Positions 22,528 through 29,483 of a DNA stretch of 29,825 nt are shown piece after piece. The stretch comes from Flavobacteriaceae bacterium UBA7684. GTDB lineage: Bacteria; Bacteroidota; Bacteroidia; Flavobacteriales; Flavobacteriaceae. The notes beneath the pieces were generated by a model. The model was given only the letters and a program-made list of their open reading frames with translations. It had not been told where the DNA came from and did not search any database. The position numbers and the translations under genes are program-made. How positions within the stretch are numbered: the stretch's first letter is position 1; each line of letters starts with the position of its first letter. Location of the stretch: positions 53,542 to 83,366 of the forward strand of contig DLGW01000008.1 of the NCBI GenBank assembly GCA_002482885.1, in the 5' to 3' direction.

Positions 22528-23502
22528 TTATAAATCTAACAAATAGGCAAAAATAAGCGGAGCCACAATGGTAGCGTCCGATTCGATAATAAATTTAGGG
22601 GTGTGTATGTCTAATTTACCCCAAGTAATTTTTTCGTTGGGTACTGCTCCAGAATATGAACCATAACTGGTGGTTGAATCTGAAATTTGACAGAAATAAC
22701 TCCAAAATGGAATATCATGCATTTCCATATCCTGATACAACATAGGCACCACACAAATTGGAAAATCTCCTGCAATTCCTCCTCCGATTTGGAAGAAACC
22801 AACACCTTTACCTTCTGAATTTTTAGGATACCAATCGGCTAACCACATCATGTATTCAATACCACTTTTCATGGTGGTCGGTTTGAATTCTCCTTTAATG
22901 CAATAAGAGGCAAAAATATTACCCATGGTGCTGTCTTCCCATCCTGGAACTACAATGGGTAGGTTTTTTTCAGCTGCGGCTACCATCCAAGAATCTTTAG
23001 GGTCAATTTCATAATATTGCTCTAAAACCCCTGAATTAATCATTTGATACATGAATTCATGCGGAAAGTAACGTTCTCCTGCTTTATCGGCTTTATTCCA
23101 AATGTGAAATAAATGCGATTGTAATCTTCGGAAAGCTTCTTCTTCAGGAATACAAGTATCCGTAACTCTATTGTAATGATTCTCTAATAAATCCCATTCT
23201 TCTTGTGGGCTTAAATCACGGTAATTAGGTACTCTTTTGTAAGAATTATGCGCCACTAGGTTCATAATGTCTTCTTCTAAGTTGGCACCTGTGCATGAAA
23301 TGATTTGTACTTTATCCTGACGAATCATTTCTGCTAATGATTTTCCTAATTCAGCAGTACTCATGGCACCTGCTAATGTAATCATCATTTTGCCCCCTTC
23401 TAACAAATGTTGCTCATATCCCTTAGCCGCATCTACCAACGCCGCTGAGTTAAAGTGCAAATAATGTTTTTCAATAAACTGACTAATCGGTCCTTTTGAC
23501 AT
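22528..23502 (-). CDS. Deoxyhypusine synthase-like polyamine enzyme
   Basis: In eukaryotes and archaea the family transfers an aminobutyl group from spermidine to eIF5A; bacteria lack eIF5A, and bacterial members include homospermidine synthases. From the ATG at 23502 the protein has 324 aa. It shows LAGAMSTAELGK (NAD-binding region), SCTGANLEEDI, PGWEDST, FQIGGGIAGDFPI and SDSTTSYGSYSGA. It retains the catalytic-type lysine in TWGK (K296). The 333-aa frame begins with a TTG at 23529 inside short tandem repeats and is rejected. Its position next to arginine decarboxylase supports a polyamine role; the exact product is unknown. A tandem-repeat region lies just upstream. Confidence 0.88.
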   Translation of the reverse strand: MSKGPISQFIEKHYLHFNSAALVDAAKGYEQHLLEGGKMMITLAGAMSTAELGKSLAEMIRQDKVQIISCTGANLEEDIMNLVAHNSYKRVPNYRDLSPQEEWDLLENHYNRVTDTCIPEEEAFRRLQSHLFHIWNKADKAGERYFPHEFMYQMINSGVLEQYYEIDPKDSWMVAAAEKNLPIVVPGWEDSTMGNIFASYCIKGEFKPTTMKSGIEYMMWLADWYPKNSEGKGVGFFQIGGGIAGDFPICVVPMLYQDMEMHDIPFWSYFCQISDSTTSYGSYSGAVPNEKITWGKLDIHTPKFIIESDATIVAPLIFAYLLDL

Positions 23503-23529
23503 TTTTTTATTTTTTAAGCCATTAGCCAA

Positions 23530-23546
23530 TAGGCATTAGGCATTAG
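23530..23546. repeat. Short tandem repeat (TAGGCAT x2)
   Basis: Two exact TAGGCAT units plus a partial third lie 28 nt upstream of the deoxyhypusine-synthase-like gene start. Confidence 0.6.
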
Positions 23547-23614
23547 TTTTTATTTTATTTCTGATTTTTGATTAAAAAAGTCATTTCCAAATTTTCAAAT
23601 TGCCTCATTTTCAA

Positions 23615-23662
23615 ATTCACCATTCACCATTCACCATTCACCATTCACCATTCATCATTCAT
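23615..23662. repeat. 7-bp tandem repeat (ATTCACC x5 plus variants)
   Basis: Five perfect ATTCACC units (23615-23649), one ATTCATC and a partial unit run up to 3 nt from the end of the speA frame. They sit in the intergenic region where the next gene's promoter should be. Slippage could vary copy number. Confidence 0.9.
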
Positions 23663-23664
23663 AA

Positions 23665-25062
23665 TTACTTCCCGTATCCCAAAATCTTCAACATATCATC
23701 GGCGGTTTGTTGTTTTGAAAAAACTTCGGTGGCAATTATTCCGTTTTCGTCTCGATCAATTAAGATGTGTTTGGGTTGTGGAATTAAACAGTGGTGCAAT
23801 CCGCCAAATCCACCAATGGTTTCTTGATAAGCTCCGATGTTGAAAAATCCAATGTATAATGGTTTTTCCTTGTTGTATTTGGGTAAATAAACAGCATTCA
23901 TGTGTTGTTCGGAATTGTAATAATCATCGCTATCACAAGTTAATCCCCCTAATAAAACACGTTCATAAGTTTCATTCCAGCGGTTAACGGCTAACATCAC
24001 AAAACGTTTGTTAATTGCCCAAGTGTCGGGTAGGGTGGTAATGAATGATGAATCAATCATGTTCCATTTTTCCCTGTCGTTTTGTTGTTTTTGATACAAT
24101 ACTTGGTAAATCGCACCACCACTTTCGCCAACGGTAAATGAACCAAATTCTGTAAAAATATGTGGTACATCTATTTCAGCTTCGTCACACGCAATTTTAA
24201 TTTGATTGATGATTTCATCAATCATGTATTTGTAATCGTATTCAAAAGCCAAAGAATTTTTAATCGGAAATCCACCACCAATATTTAAGCTATCTAGGGT
24301 AGGACATTCTTTTTTTAGGGCAATGTACACTTTCATACATTTTACCAATTCATTCCAGTAGTAAGCCGTGTCGCGAATTCCTGTATTGATAAAAAAGTGA
24401 AGCATTTTAAGCTCTACGTTTTTATTTTCTTTGATTTCTTTTTTGTAAAAAGGAACGATGTTTTTATAACCGATACCTAAACGGCTGGTATAAAACTCAA
24501 ACTTAGGTTCTTCCTCAGCAGCAATTCTAATTCCTATTTTGAACTTTCCGTTAATTTCAGCTTGTAATAAATCCAATTCTTCGTAATTATCAATTACAGG
24601 AATGGTTTTGTTGTGTCCGTTGTTGATTAATCGGGCAATGTTAGTAATGTATTCATCTCTTTTAAAACCATTACAAATCACATAAGTGTTTTTGTTGATT
24701 TTACCTTGTGCCATTAAATTTTCTACAATATTAATGTCAAAGGCAGAAGAGGTTTCTACGTGTATGTTATTTTTAAAAGCCTCATTCATGATAAATTCAA
24801 AATGAGAACTTTTGGTACAGTAACAATAATAGTATTTACCCTCGTATTTGTTTTTTTCCATAGCATGTCTGAACCAGCCTTTGGCTTTGTTGATGCTATT
24901 GGTGATTTGTGGTAAGTAGGTGAACTTTAACGGTGTGCCGTATTGCTCTACTAACTTCATCAAATCGATATTGTGAAATTGAAGGGTGTCTTTATTTAGA
25001 GTAAATTCTTCTTGTGGGAAGTAAAACGTTTGGTTGATTAAGTCAAAATATTTGGTATTCAT
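23665..25062 (-). CDS. speA: Arginine decarboxylase (biosynthetic, PLP fold-type III)
   Basis: SpeA makes agmatine from arginine, the entry to putrescine and spermidine synthesis. The 465-aa protein is shorter than the 658-aa E. coli enzyme but similar to the Bacteroidota form as I remember it. It has the Schiff-base lysine K84 in YCYCTKSSHFEF, a glycine-rich phosphate loop LNIGGGFPI, and the C-terminal LTCDSDDYYN motif with the active-site cysteine from the second subunit. No agmatinase gene is adjacent, although one is often found in this neighbourhood. Upstream, a small ORF and several palindromes suggest a regulated leader. Confidence 0.9.
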   Translation of the reverse strand: MNTKYFDLINQTFYFPQEEFTLNKDTLQFHNIDLMKLVEQYGTPLKFTYLPQITNSINKAKGWFRHAMEKNKYEGKYYYCYCTKSSHFEFIMNEAFKNNIHVETSSAFDINIVENLMAQGKINKNTYVICNGFKRDEYITNIARLINNGHNKTIPVIDNYEELDLLQAEINGKFKIGIRIAAEEEPKFEFYTSRLGIGYKNIVPFYKKEIKENKNVELKMLHFFINTGIRDTAYYWNELVKCMKVYIALKKECPTLDSLNIGGGFPIKNSLAFEYDYKYMIDEIINQIKIACDEAEIDVPHIFTEFGSFTVGESGGAIYQVLYQKQQNDREKWNMIDSSFITTLPDTWAINKRFVMLAVNRWNETYERVLLGGLTCDSDDYYNSEQHMNAVYLPKYNKEKPLYIGFFNIGAYQETIGGFGGLHHCLIPQPKHILIDRDENGIIATEVFSKQQTADDMLKILGYGK

Positions 25063-25126
25063 TTATTGCTTTGTATTAAGGAGAAATAATTTGATAGAAA
25101 AAATGGAACGGTTACTAACAAAGGTT

Positions 25127-25276
25127 TCAAACCCTAATTTTTAAATAAATGATTTGTAATTTTCTAAGAAAATTCTTGAATTTCAAATTCCAAAAACTCA
25201 TGCCAAATAAGAAATTGTTGTGGAAACTTTCCACAGTTAAATCAGGCTGGTAAAACACTACTTTTATTTGGCTCAT
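25127..25276 (-). CDS. Possible small ORF in the speA leader (49 aa)
   Basis: An ATG at 25276 opens 49 codons to a TGA at 25127. A perfect -7 box TATATTTG (25283-25290) ends 6 nt upstream, so the mRNA would begin at or beside the ATG. The peptide is basic and hydrophobic (for example KFKNFLRKLQIIYLKIRV at its end) and has no recognised family. It lies 64 nt before speA and contains palindromes at 25158-25174, 25178-25190 and 25219-25235. It may be a leader peptide, a short real gene, or a chance frame in a structured 5' UTR. The promoter is more certain than the coding status. Confidence 0.4.
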   Translation of the reverse strand: MSQIKVVFYQPDLTVESFHNNFLFGMSFWNLKFKNFLRKLQIIYLKIRV

Positions 25277-25282
25277 CGTGGG

Positions 25283-25290
25283 CAAATATA
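25283..25290 (-). promoter_or_regulatory. -7 box (TATATTTG) for the speA leader transcript
   Basis: A perfect TAnnTTTG match in the aroB-speA intergenic region, implying a speA transcript with a leader of about 215 nt. No -33 TTG was found at the usual spacing. Confidence 0.5.
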
Positions 25291-25322
25291 AAAATATATT
25301 GTTTTGATGCGATTAAAAATAT

Positions 25323-26399
25323 TTAATTCTTGTAAGCTTCAAAAGCTTTGAAAATCAATTCGTTATCGGCGGTTTGATTAATGGCTGGTTTGCCAATTCC
25401 GTCAATAAGCGCAAATTGAATGGTACCGTATTCATTTTTTTTGTCGTGAATCAGCAATTCAATAATTTGATCGATATCAGATTTGTCAAAAACAACGTTG
25501 TTGTATACCGCGTTAATTACTTTTTTAACGGCTAAATAATCTTCATAACTTAATAATTCTTTTTCTTGAGCAATGTAAGATTCTAAAATCATTCCTACGG
25601 CAATAGCTTCGCCATGAAGTAGGGTAGTTTTGTTTTCGTTTTCTAAAAAGTAGGACTCAATAGCATGACCCAAAGTGTGACCAAAATTAAGGGCTTTGCG
25701 CAAACCGTTTTCTCGAGGGTCTTGGGTAACAATTTCATTTTTGATTTCTACCGAACGATAAATCAATTGGTCTAAATGTTCAATTTCTAAATAGTTTTCT
25801 TGATTTAAAGCTAGGAATTGATTCCAATAAGCTTCGTCGTATATTAAACCGTGTTTTAGCATTTCTGCCATGCCAGAACGGAATTCTTCTTTTGAAAGTG
25901 TGTGTAAATAAATAGGGTCAATTAAAACCATTAAAGGATTATTGATGACACCTACTTGATTTTTTAAGTTGCCTAAATCCACACCATTTTTACCTCCAAC
26001 GGATGCATCTACCATAGAAAGTAGGGTAGTAGGTACGTGTATAAAATCAATGCCTCTTTTAAAAGTAGAAGCTACAAAACCTCCTAAATCGGTAACTACG
26101 CCTCCGCCTAAATTAATCATTAAGCTTTTTCGATCCCCACCAAGTTCGGTTAAAACATGCCAAATTTGCACACAAGTATCTATGTTTTTATTTGTTTCTC
26201 CGGCTTCCATTTCAATAATTTCAATAGTAGCTTCGGTGGTTAAATAAGGTAAAAAGTGAGGTAAACAATATTCATGGGAGTTGGCATCTGTTAAAATAAA
26301 AATCTTAGAATATTTTTTTTCGTCAATCTTTTTATTCAAAAAAGAATAAGCTTCTTCGTTAAAATATATAGAATAATTATTAGCAGAAATAGCTCTCAT
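25323..26399 (-). CDS. aroB: 3-dehydroquinate synthase
   Basis: AroB cyclises DAHP to 3-dehydroquinate, step two of the shikimate pathway, using NAD+ and a divalent metal. The 358-aa protein is typical: ILTDANSHEYC near the N-terminus, the GGGVVTDLGGFVASTFKRG NAD/phosphate region (about 98-116), HVPTTLLSMVDASVGGKNGV, EMLKHGLI, and metal ligands in FGHTLGHAIES and LLHGEAIAVGM. The ATG at 26399 matches the family start. It is a single gene between an intergenic repeat region and the speA leader, and no other aro gene is adjacent. Confidence 0.96.
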   Translation of the reverse strand: MRAISANNYSIYFNEEAYSFLNKKIDEKKYSKIFILTDANSHEYCLPHFLPYLTTEATIEIIEMEAGETNKNIDTCVQIWHVLTELGGDRKSLMINLGGGVVTDLGGFVASTFKRGIDFIHVPTTLLSMVDASVGGKNGVDLGNLKNQVGVINNPLMVLIDPIYLHTLSKEEFRSGMAEMLKHGLIYDEAYWNQFLALNQENYLEIEHLDQLIYRSVEIKNEIVTQDPRENGLRKALNFGHTLGHAIESYFLENENKTTLLHGEAIAVGMILESYIAQEKELLSYEDYLAVKKVINAVYNNVVFDKSDIDQIIELLIHDKKNEYGTIQFALIDGIGKPAINQTADNELIFKAFEAYKN

Positions 26400-26511
26400 G
26401 TATAGGCGTTTTATGTGAAAAATTTAAGGCTGTAAAGTAATGGAATTTTTAGTTAATCAAATAGTATAAATTGTAATCATTTACACGGGTATTAATTTTA
26501 TTTGGCATCCA

Positions 26512-26594
26512 TTTCCGGCTGTCCACTATATCTTTTGCCAGCTCGCAAAAGCGAGGCTCGCAGGCAAAAGGATGTCGTTTCCATCCGGGGCTGA
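26512..26594 (+). repeat. GGCTGTyCrCT-type palindromic repeat with compound stem
   Basis: GGCTGTCCACT (26517-26527) precedes an outer TTTTGCC/GGCAAAA stem (26533-26539 and 26563-26569) and an inner CTCGC-AAAA-GCGAG hairpin (26542-26555). GGATGTCGTTTCCATCC (26570-26586) follows, itself able to pair GGATG with CATCC. The ends match the element at 18764-18798. Confidence 0.65.
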
Positions 26595-26693
26595 AAAAGG
26601 GTTGTTAGATGATGATGGGCAGATTACACTTAATTTGGAGTAGACTTTTATCGAGTTTTTTTAATTTGAAAATGATTTATCGGATATAATTCA

Positions 26694-26724
26694 TACTTTT
26701 GATAGTATCAAATGATATTATCAA
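26694..26724 (+). promoter_or_regulatory. fic promoter overlapped by an operator-like palindrome
   Basis: A perfect -7 box TACTTTTG (26694-26701) is overlapped by a 26-bp dyad (26699-26724) in which 11 of 13 base pairs are symmetric. Each half has the form TTGATAnTATCA. The start site should fall inside the dyad, and the ATG at 26726 follows directly, so a bound repressor would block initiation. Confidence 0.65.
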
Positions 26725-26725
26725 T

Positions 26726-27682
26726 ATGAAACCACCTTATCAAATTACAGATAAAATATTAGCATTAGTTGCCTCAATTTCAGAAAATATAGGAGAGATT
26801 AATGCTACTCATTTGTACAAACCCACTACCGAATTACGAAAAAAAAATCGTATCAAAACCATACAATCTTCTTTAGAAATAGAAGGCAATACCCTTACTG
26901 AAGAACAAATCACCGCACTATTAGAAGATAAACGTGTAATAGCTCCTAAAAAAGATATTCTAGAGGTTCAGAATGCTATTAAAGTATATGATTTGTTAAA
27001 TCAATTTAATCCGTATCAGTTAAAAGATTTAGAAAAGGCACATGGTATTTTAATGCATGGATTAATAGAAAATGCAGGTAAATTACGAACTACAAATGTT
27101 GGTATTATAAAAGGTTCAAAAGTGGAACATATAGCACCAAGTGGAGCCATGATAAAAGGTTTAATGATTGATCTTTTTGACTATTTAAAAAAAGATACCG
27201 ATTTGATACTTATCAAAAGTTGTGTTTTTCATTATGAGTTTGAATTTATTCATCCTTTTGTTGATGGAAATGGCAGAATGGGAAGGCTTTGGCAAACTTT
27301 ATTATTAATGCAAAAATATCCCGTTTTTGAATTTTTACCCGTTGAAAGTTTAATCAAACAAAAGCAAGAGGAATATTACGCCAAACTATCAGAATCCGAC
27401 AAAAAAGGCAATTCTACACCCTTTATAGAATTTATGCTCGGAATTATTCACAAAGCCTTAGAAGAACTTTTGCAATCTCAAAACAAAACCCTCCGCACCG
27501 AAGACAGAATAGCGTTATTTAAAGAAAAAATTGGGCAAAAAACTTTTACCCGAAAAGAATATTTGCAAAGTTTTAAAAACATATCCGCACCAACCGCCAG
27601 CCGAGATTTAAAATGGGCAGTAGAGCAGGGAATTATAGAAAAACAAGGCAGTGTAAATCAGAGTTGCTATAGTTTTAAATGA
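26726..27682 (+). CDS. Fic-family protein AMP transferase (class II)
   Basis: Fic enzymes attach AMP (or similar groups) to target-protein hydroxyls. From the ATG at 26726 the protein has 318 aa. It has an N-terminal helical part, an inhibitory motif SxxxEG at S49-E53-G54 (class II: the inhibitory helix lies N-terminal in the same chain), the Fic active-site motif HPFVDGNGRMGR (176-187) with catalytic H176, and a C-terminal winged-helix domain (about 265-318, ending APTASRDLKWAVEQGIIEKQG and QSCYSFK). The frame from a TTG at 26699 lies inside the promoter and is rejected. The winged helix and the overlapping operator suggest autoregulation. Targets are unknown. It is an accessory gene among repeats. 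Confidence 0.93.
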   Translation: MKPPYQITDKILALVASISENIGEINATHLYKPTTELRKKNRIKTIQSSLEIEGNTLTEEQITALLEDKRVIAPKKDILEVQNAIKVYDLLNQFNPYQLKDLEKAHGILMHGLIENAGKLRTTNVGIIKGSKVEHIAPSGAMIKGLMIDLFDYLKKDTDLILIKSCVFHYEFEFIHPFVDGNGRMGRLWQTLLLMQKYPVFEFLPVESLIKQKQEEYYAKLSESDKKGNSTPFIEFMLGIIHKALEELLQSQNKTLRTEDRIALFKEKIGQKTFTRKEYLQSFKNISAPTASRDLKWAVEQGIIEKQGSVNQSCYSFK

Positions 27683-27686
27683 TTTT

Positions 27687-27717
27687 AATTTGTTTAATCG
27701 TGAATTTGTTTAATCGT
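27687..27717 (+). repeat. 15-bp tandem duplication after fic
   Basis: AATTTGTTTAATCGT occurs at 27687-27701 and again at 27703-27717, separated by one G. It starts 5 nt after the fic stop codon. Confidence 0.85.
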
Positions 27718-27740
27718 TTAATTGATTTTTTTGAACTTTT

Positions 27741-27820
27741 CGCTGGCGACAGCATCATGCTGGTGACCACATTATGTGAATCACTCAAATGGGTTACGAG
27801 CGAGAAGATTGTATCAGCAG
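27741..27820 (-). repeat. Direct repeat, left copy (3' of the small secreted-protein gene)
   Basis: This copy shares CGCTGGCG, ATCATGCTGGTG, GAATCACTCAAATGGG and ATCAGCAG with the copy at 28300-28372, in the same order and orientation. It is degenerate and has lost the ACGCCC sequence. The two copies bracket the gene at 27832-28257. Confidence 0.88.
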
Positions 27821-27831
27821 AGGGGGCGGTT

Positions 27832-28257
27832 TTACTTCTTTTTATAAATTATAACTTTATACCACATTTCTTTAGATTCAGGATTTTCCAAATCCCATTC
27901 CCTGTATAAATATTGGTCGTCTGTCCAAATCCCTTTTTTATCTGTATTTTCAACAGCATTTTTCAATATCAGTTTGTTATTTTCTTTATTTAAAGTTGAT
28001 ATCAAAAGAACCAATTGATAATAGTCGTTGTCATTGGAGTTGTCGATTGGCTTTCCATAAACGAAACCTTTTTTTGTTGCAAATGCCATATGAACCTGAC
28101 TGTCAATACTTGTTGTAAAATTCTCCGATTTAGCGTAAGAGATAAATTCTTCAACATTTGATTTTAATAGACGAGAATAATTAGCTTCATTAAGGGTTTG
28201 TGCTGAAATAACTAAACTACAAAACAGTAATATCGTAGTAATTAAAATTCTGCTCAT
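27832..28257 (-). CDS. Small secreted protein of unknown function
   Basis: From the ATG at 28257 the protein has 141 aa with a signal peptide (MSRILITTILLFCSLVISAQ, cleavage near residue 19). The mature part is about 120 residues, polar and charged, with KGFVYGKPIDNSNDNDYYQLVLLIS and a C-terminal MWYKVIIYKKK; no cysteine is left after the signal peptide. I recognise no family. The longer frame to 28347 is rejected because its first 30 codons run back into the right-hand direct repeat. The gene is enclosed by two direct repeats and lies downstream of the DUF4062 gene on the same strand. Confidence 0.72.
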   Translation of the reverse strand: MSRILITTILLFCSLVISAQTLNEANYSRLLKSNVEEFISYAKSENFTTSIDSQVHMAFATKKGFVYGKPIDNSNDNDYYQLVLLISTLNKENNKLILKNAVENTDKKGIWTDDQYLYREWDLENPESKEMWYKVIIYKKK

Positions 28258-28299
28258 AGTTTTTTGGTTTAATAGATTCATAAATAATTGTTGCTCTTC

Positions 28300-28372
28300 C
28301 GCTGGCGCGAGTATCATGCTGGTGCCCACATCACGGGAATCACTCAAATGGGAGAGACGCCCTAATCAGCAG
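28300..28372 (-). repeat. Direct repeat, right copy (3' of the DUF4062 gene)
   Basis: On the minus strand it begins 7 nt after the DUF4062 stop codon, with CTGCTGATTAGGGCGTCTC. It thus carries the GGGCGT start seen after rsmG and clpS. It matches the left copy at 27741-27820 over four blocks, including a 16-base identical stretch. Confidence 0.88.
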
Positions 28373-28379
28373 ATAAAAT

Positions 28380-29483
28380 TTAAAATGGTAAGCCTTGAAT
28401 TTCTAAGTTTAACTCTGATTTTAGTTTTAAATCAAGATAGTTTTCAAGCTCTTTGTTGTTCTCTATGATAGGAAAGATATTTTTTAAATAGTTTTCAATA
28501 ATCTTAAAATAATGAAACTCATCGATTATCAATTGCTTATTTATATTTCTTAATGCACTCTCAAATTTTTTAGCTTGTTCTTCTTTCAAATGCCATTCCA
28601 CTGAGAAATCTTTTGCATTTTTTAAAGACTGTATAAATGAAGGATTAAATATTAAAGTTTTCAGTTCATGGTAGATTTTATTTAATTCATCATCGCTAAT
28701 TTCTACTTCATCTTTAAATCTTATATTATCAATGAACTGAGTAACAAAGAATTCTATTAATATTTTATTTTGATTAAAAACAACATCTTTAAAGGACTCA
28801 TCTTGAATAATGTTTTTTCCAACTGCCGTGAGCATCTCATTCATTCTATTTGCAATGCTTTGTAGTTCCGAAACAGAGTTTAAAACCTTCGATTCATCTT
28901 TAAAATCTTGAAGTTGCTGTAGGTATAAATAAAGCATTCCTGCTATTTGGTTACTCAAATAATGTTCAATATCCTCAATTCTTTCAAAGGTTTTTATAGC
29001 TATTCCTTTTATGACATTAATAAATTTGAAAACATTTATATCATCTACATGGGCAAATGAAAAGTTATTTTCATAAGCGAGTGTTTTTGAATCAAAAAAA
29101 TCTTTATTCTTATTATACGTATGGTACTCTGCGTAAACATTTTTTTCAATGAAAACAAAAATCGGAATGTTTAATTTCAAAGCAGTATCAAATTCTCTTC
29201 TAGTGATTGAAATATATTCTTTGTTATAAGTATTTTTTTTCTCTTGTTGCTTTTCTCCTGAGACAATTGAGCCATACCTCCCACCAACTATTAGGATCAT
29301 CATATGGCAAAGTTTTACTTCGTTATAACAAGAAATATCTAGTGGTGTATTGTGTTCGAAAATAACAGAATCGCTTTCAAAAAGAACAGGTTCGAAACAA
29401 TAATTTTCTATAAATCTTTCTAATCGTTCCCTAACATGTTTTAAATCAAAATATGTAGAACTTACAAATACTCGTGGTTTCAT
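28380..29483 (-). CDS. DUF4062 (TIR-like) domain protein with helical C-terminus
   Basis: The 367-aa protein opens with PRVFVSSTYFDLKHVRERLERFIE (3-26), then FEPVLFES, LDISCYNEVKLCHMMILIVGGRYGS (48-72) and ITRREFDTALKLNIPIFVFIEKNVYAEY (93-120), the hallmarks of DUF4062, a flavodoxin/TIR-like signalling fold. The C-terminal half (about 165-367) is mainly helical, with stretches such as VSELQSIANRMNEMLTAVGKN, and resembles no domain I know. DUF4062 is often fused to NTPase or effector modules in bacterial conflict systems. No NTPase motif is seen here, so it may act alone or with an unlinked partner. Base composition is AT-rich. A role in defence is inference. Confidence 0.85.
   Translation of the reverse strand: MKPRVFVSSTYFDLKHVRERLERFIENYCFEPVLFESDSVIFEHNTPLDISCYNEVKLCHMMILIVGGRYGSIVSGEKQQEKKNTYNKEYISITRREFDTALKLNIPIFVFIEKNVYAEYHTYNKNKDFFDSKTLAYENNFSFAHVDDINVFKFINVIKGIAIKTFERIEDIEHYLSNQIAGMLYLYLQQLQDFKDESKVLNSVSELQSIANRMNEMLTAVGKNIIQDESFKDVVFNQNKILIEFFVTQFIDNIRFKDEVEISDDELNKIYHELKTLIFNPSFIQSLKNAKDFSVEWHLKEEQAKKFESALRNINKQLIIDEFHYFKIIENYLKNIFPIIENNKELENYLDLKLKSELNLEIQGLPF

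Larger units (their letters stand above)
26400..26725. other. Intergenic region between aroB and fic
   Basis: This 326-nt stretch holds no gene I can support. It contains a palindromic repeat (26512-26594) and, at its right end, the fic promoter and operator. A weak TACTTTAC upstream of aroB is the only candidate -7 box for that gene. Confidence 0.6.

Noticed and set aside
23615..23662. CRISPR-like array
   Set aside because: The units are 7 bp and directly abutting, with no spacers and no cas genes; this is a simple tandem repeat.
27679..27909. Plus-strand frame after fic
   Set aside because: It runs through tandem and direct repeats and the antisense of the secreted-protein gene; low-complexity and no family features.
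28258..28347. 30-codon N-terminal extension of the small secreted protein
   Set aside because: It is a translation of the leader and direct repeat; the next ATG begins a clean signal peptide.
27741..28372. Integron attC sites
   Set aside because: No GTTRRRY/RYYYAAC core sites and no integrase gene are visible.
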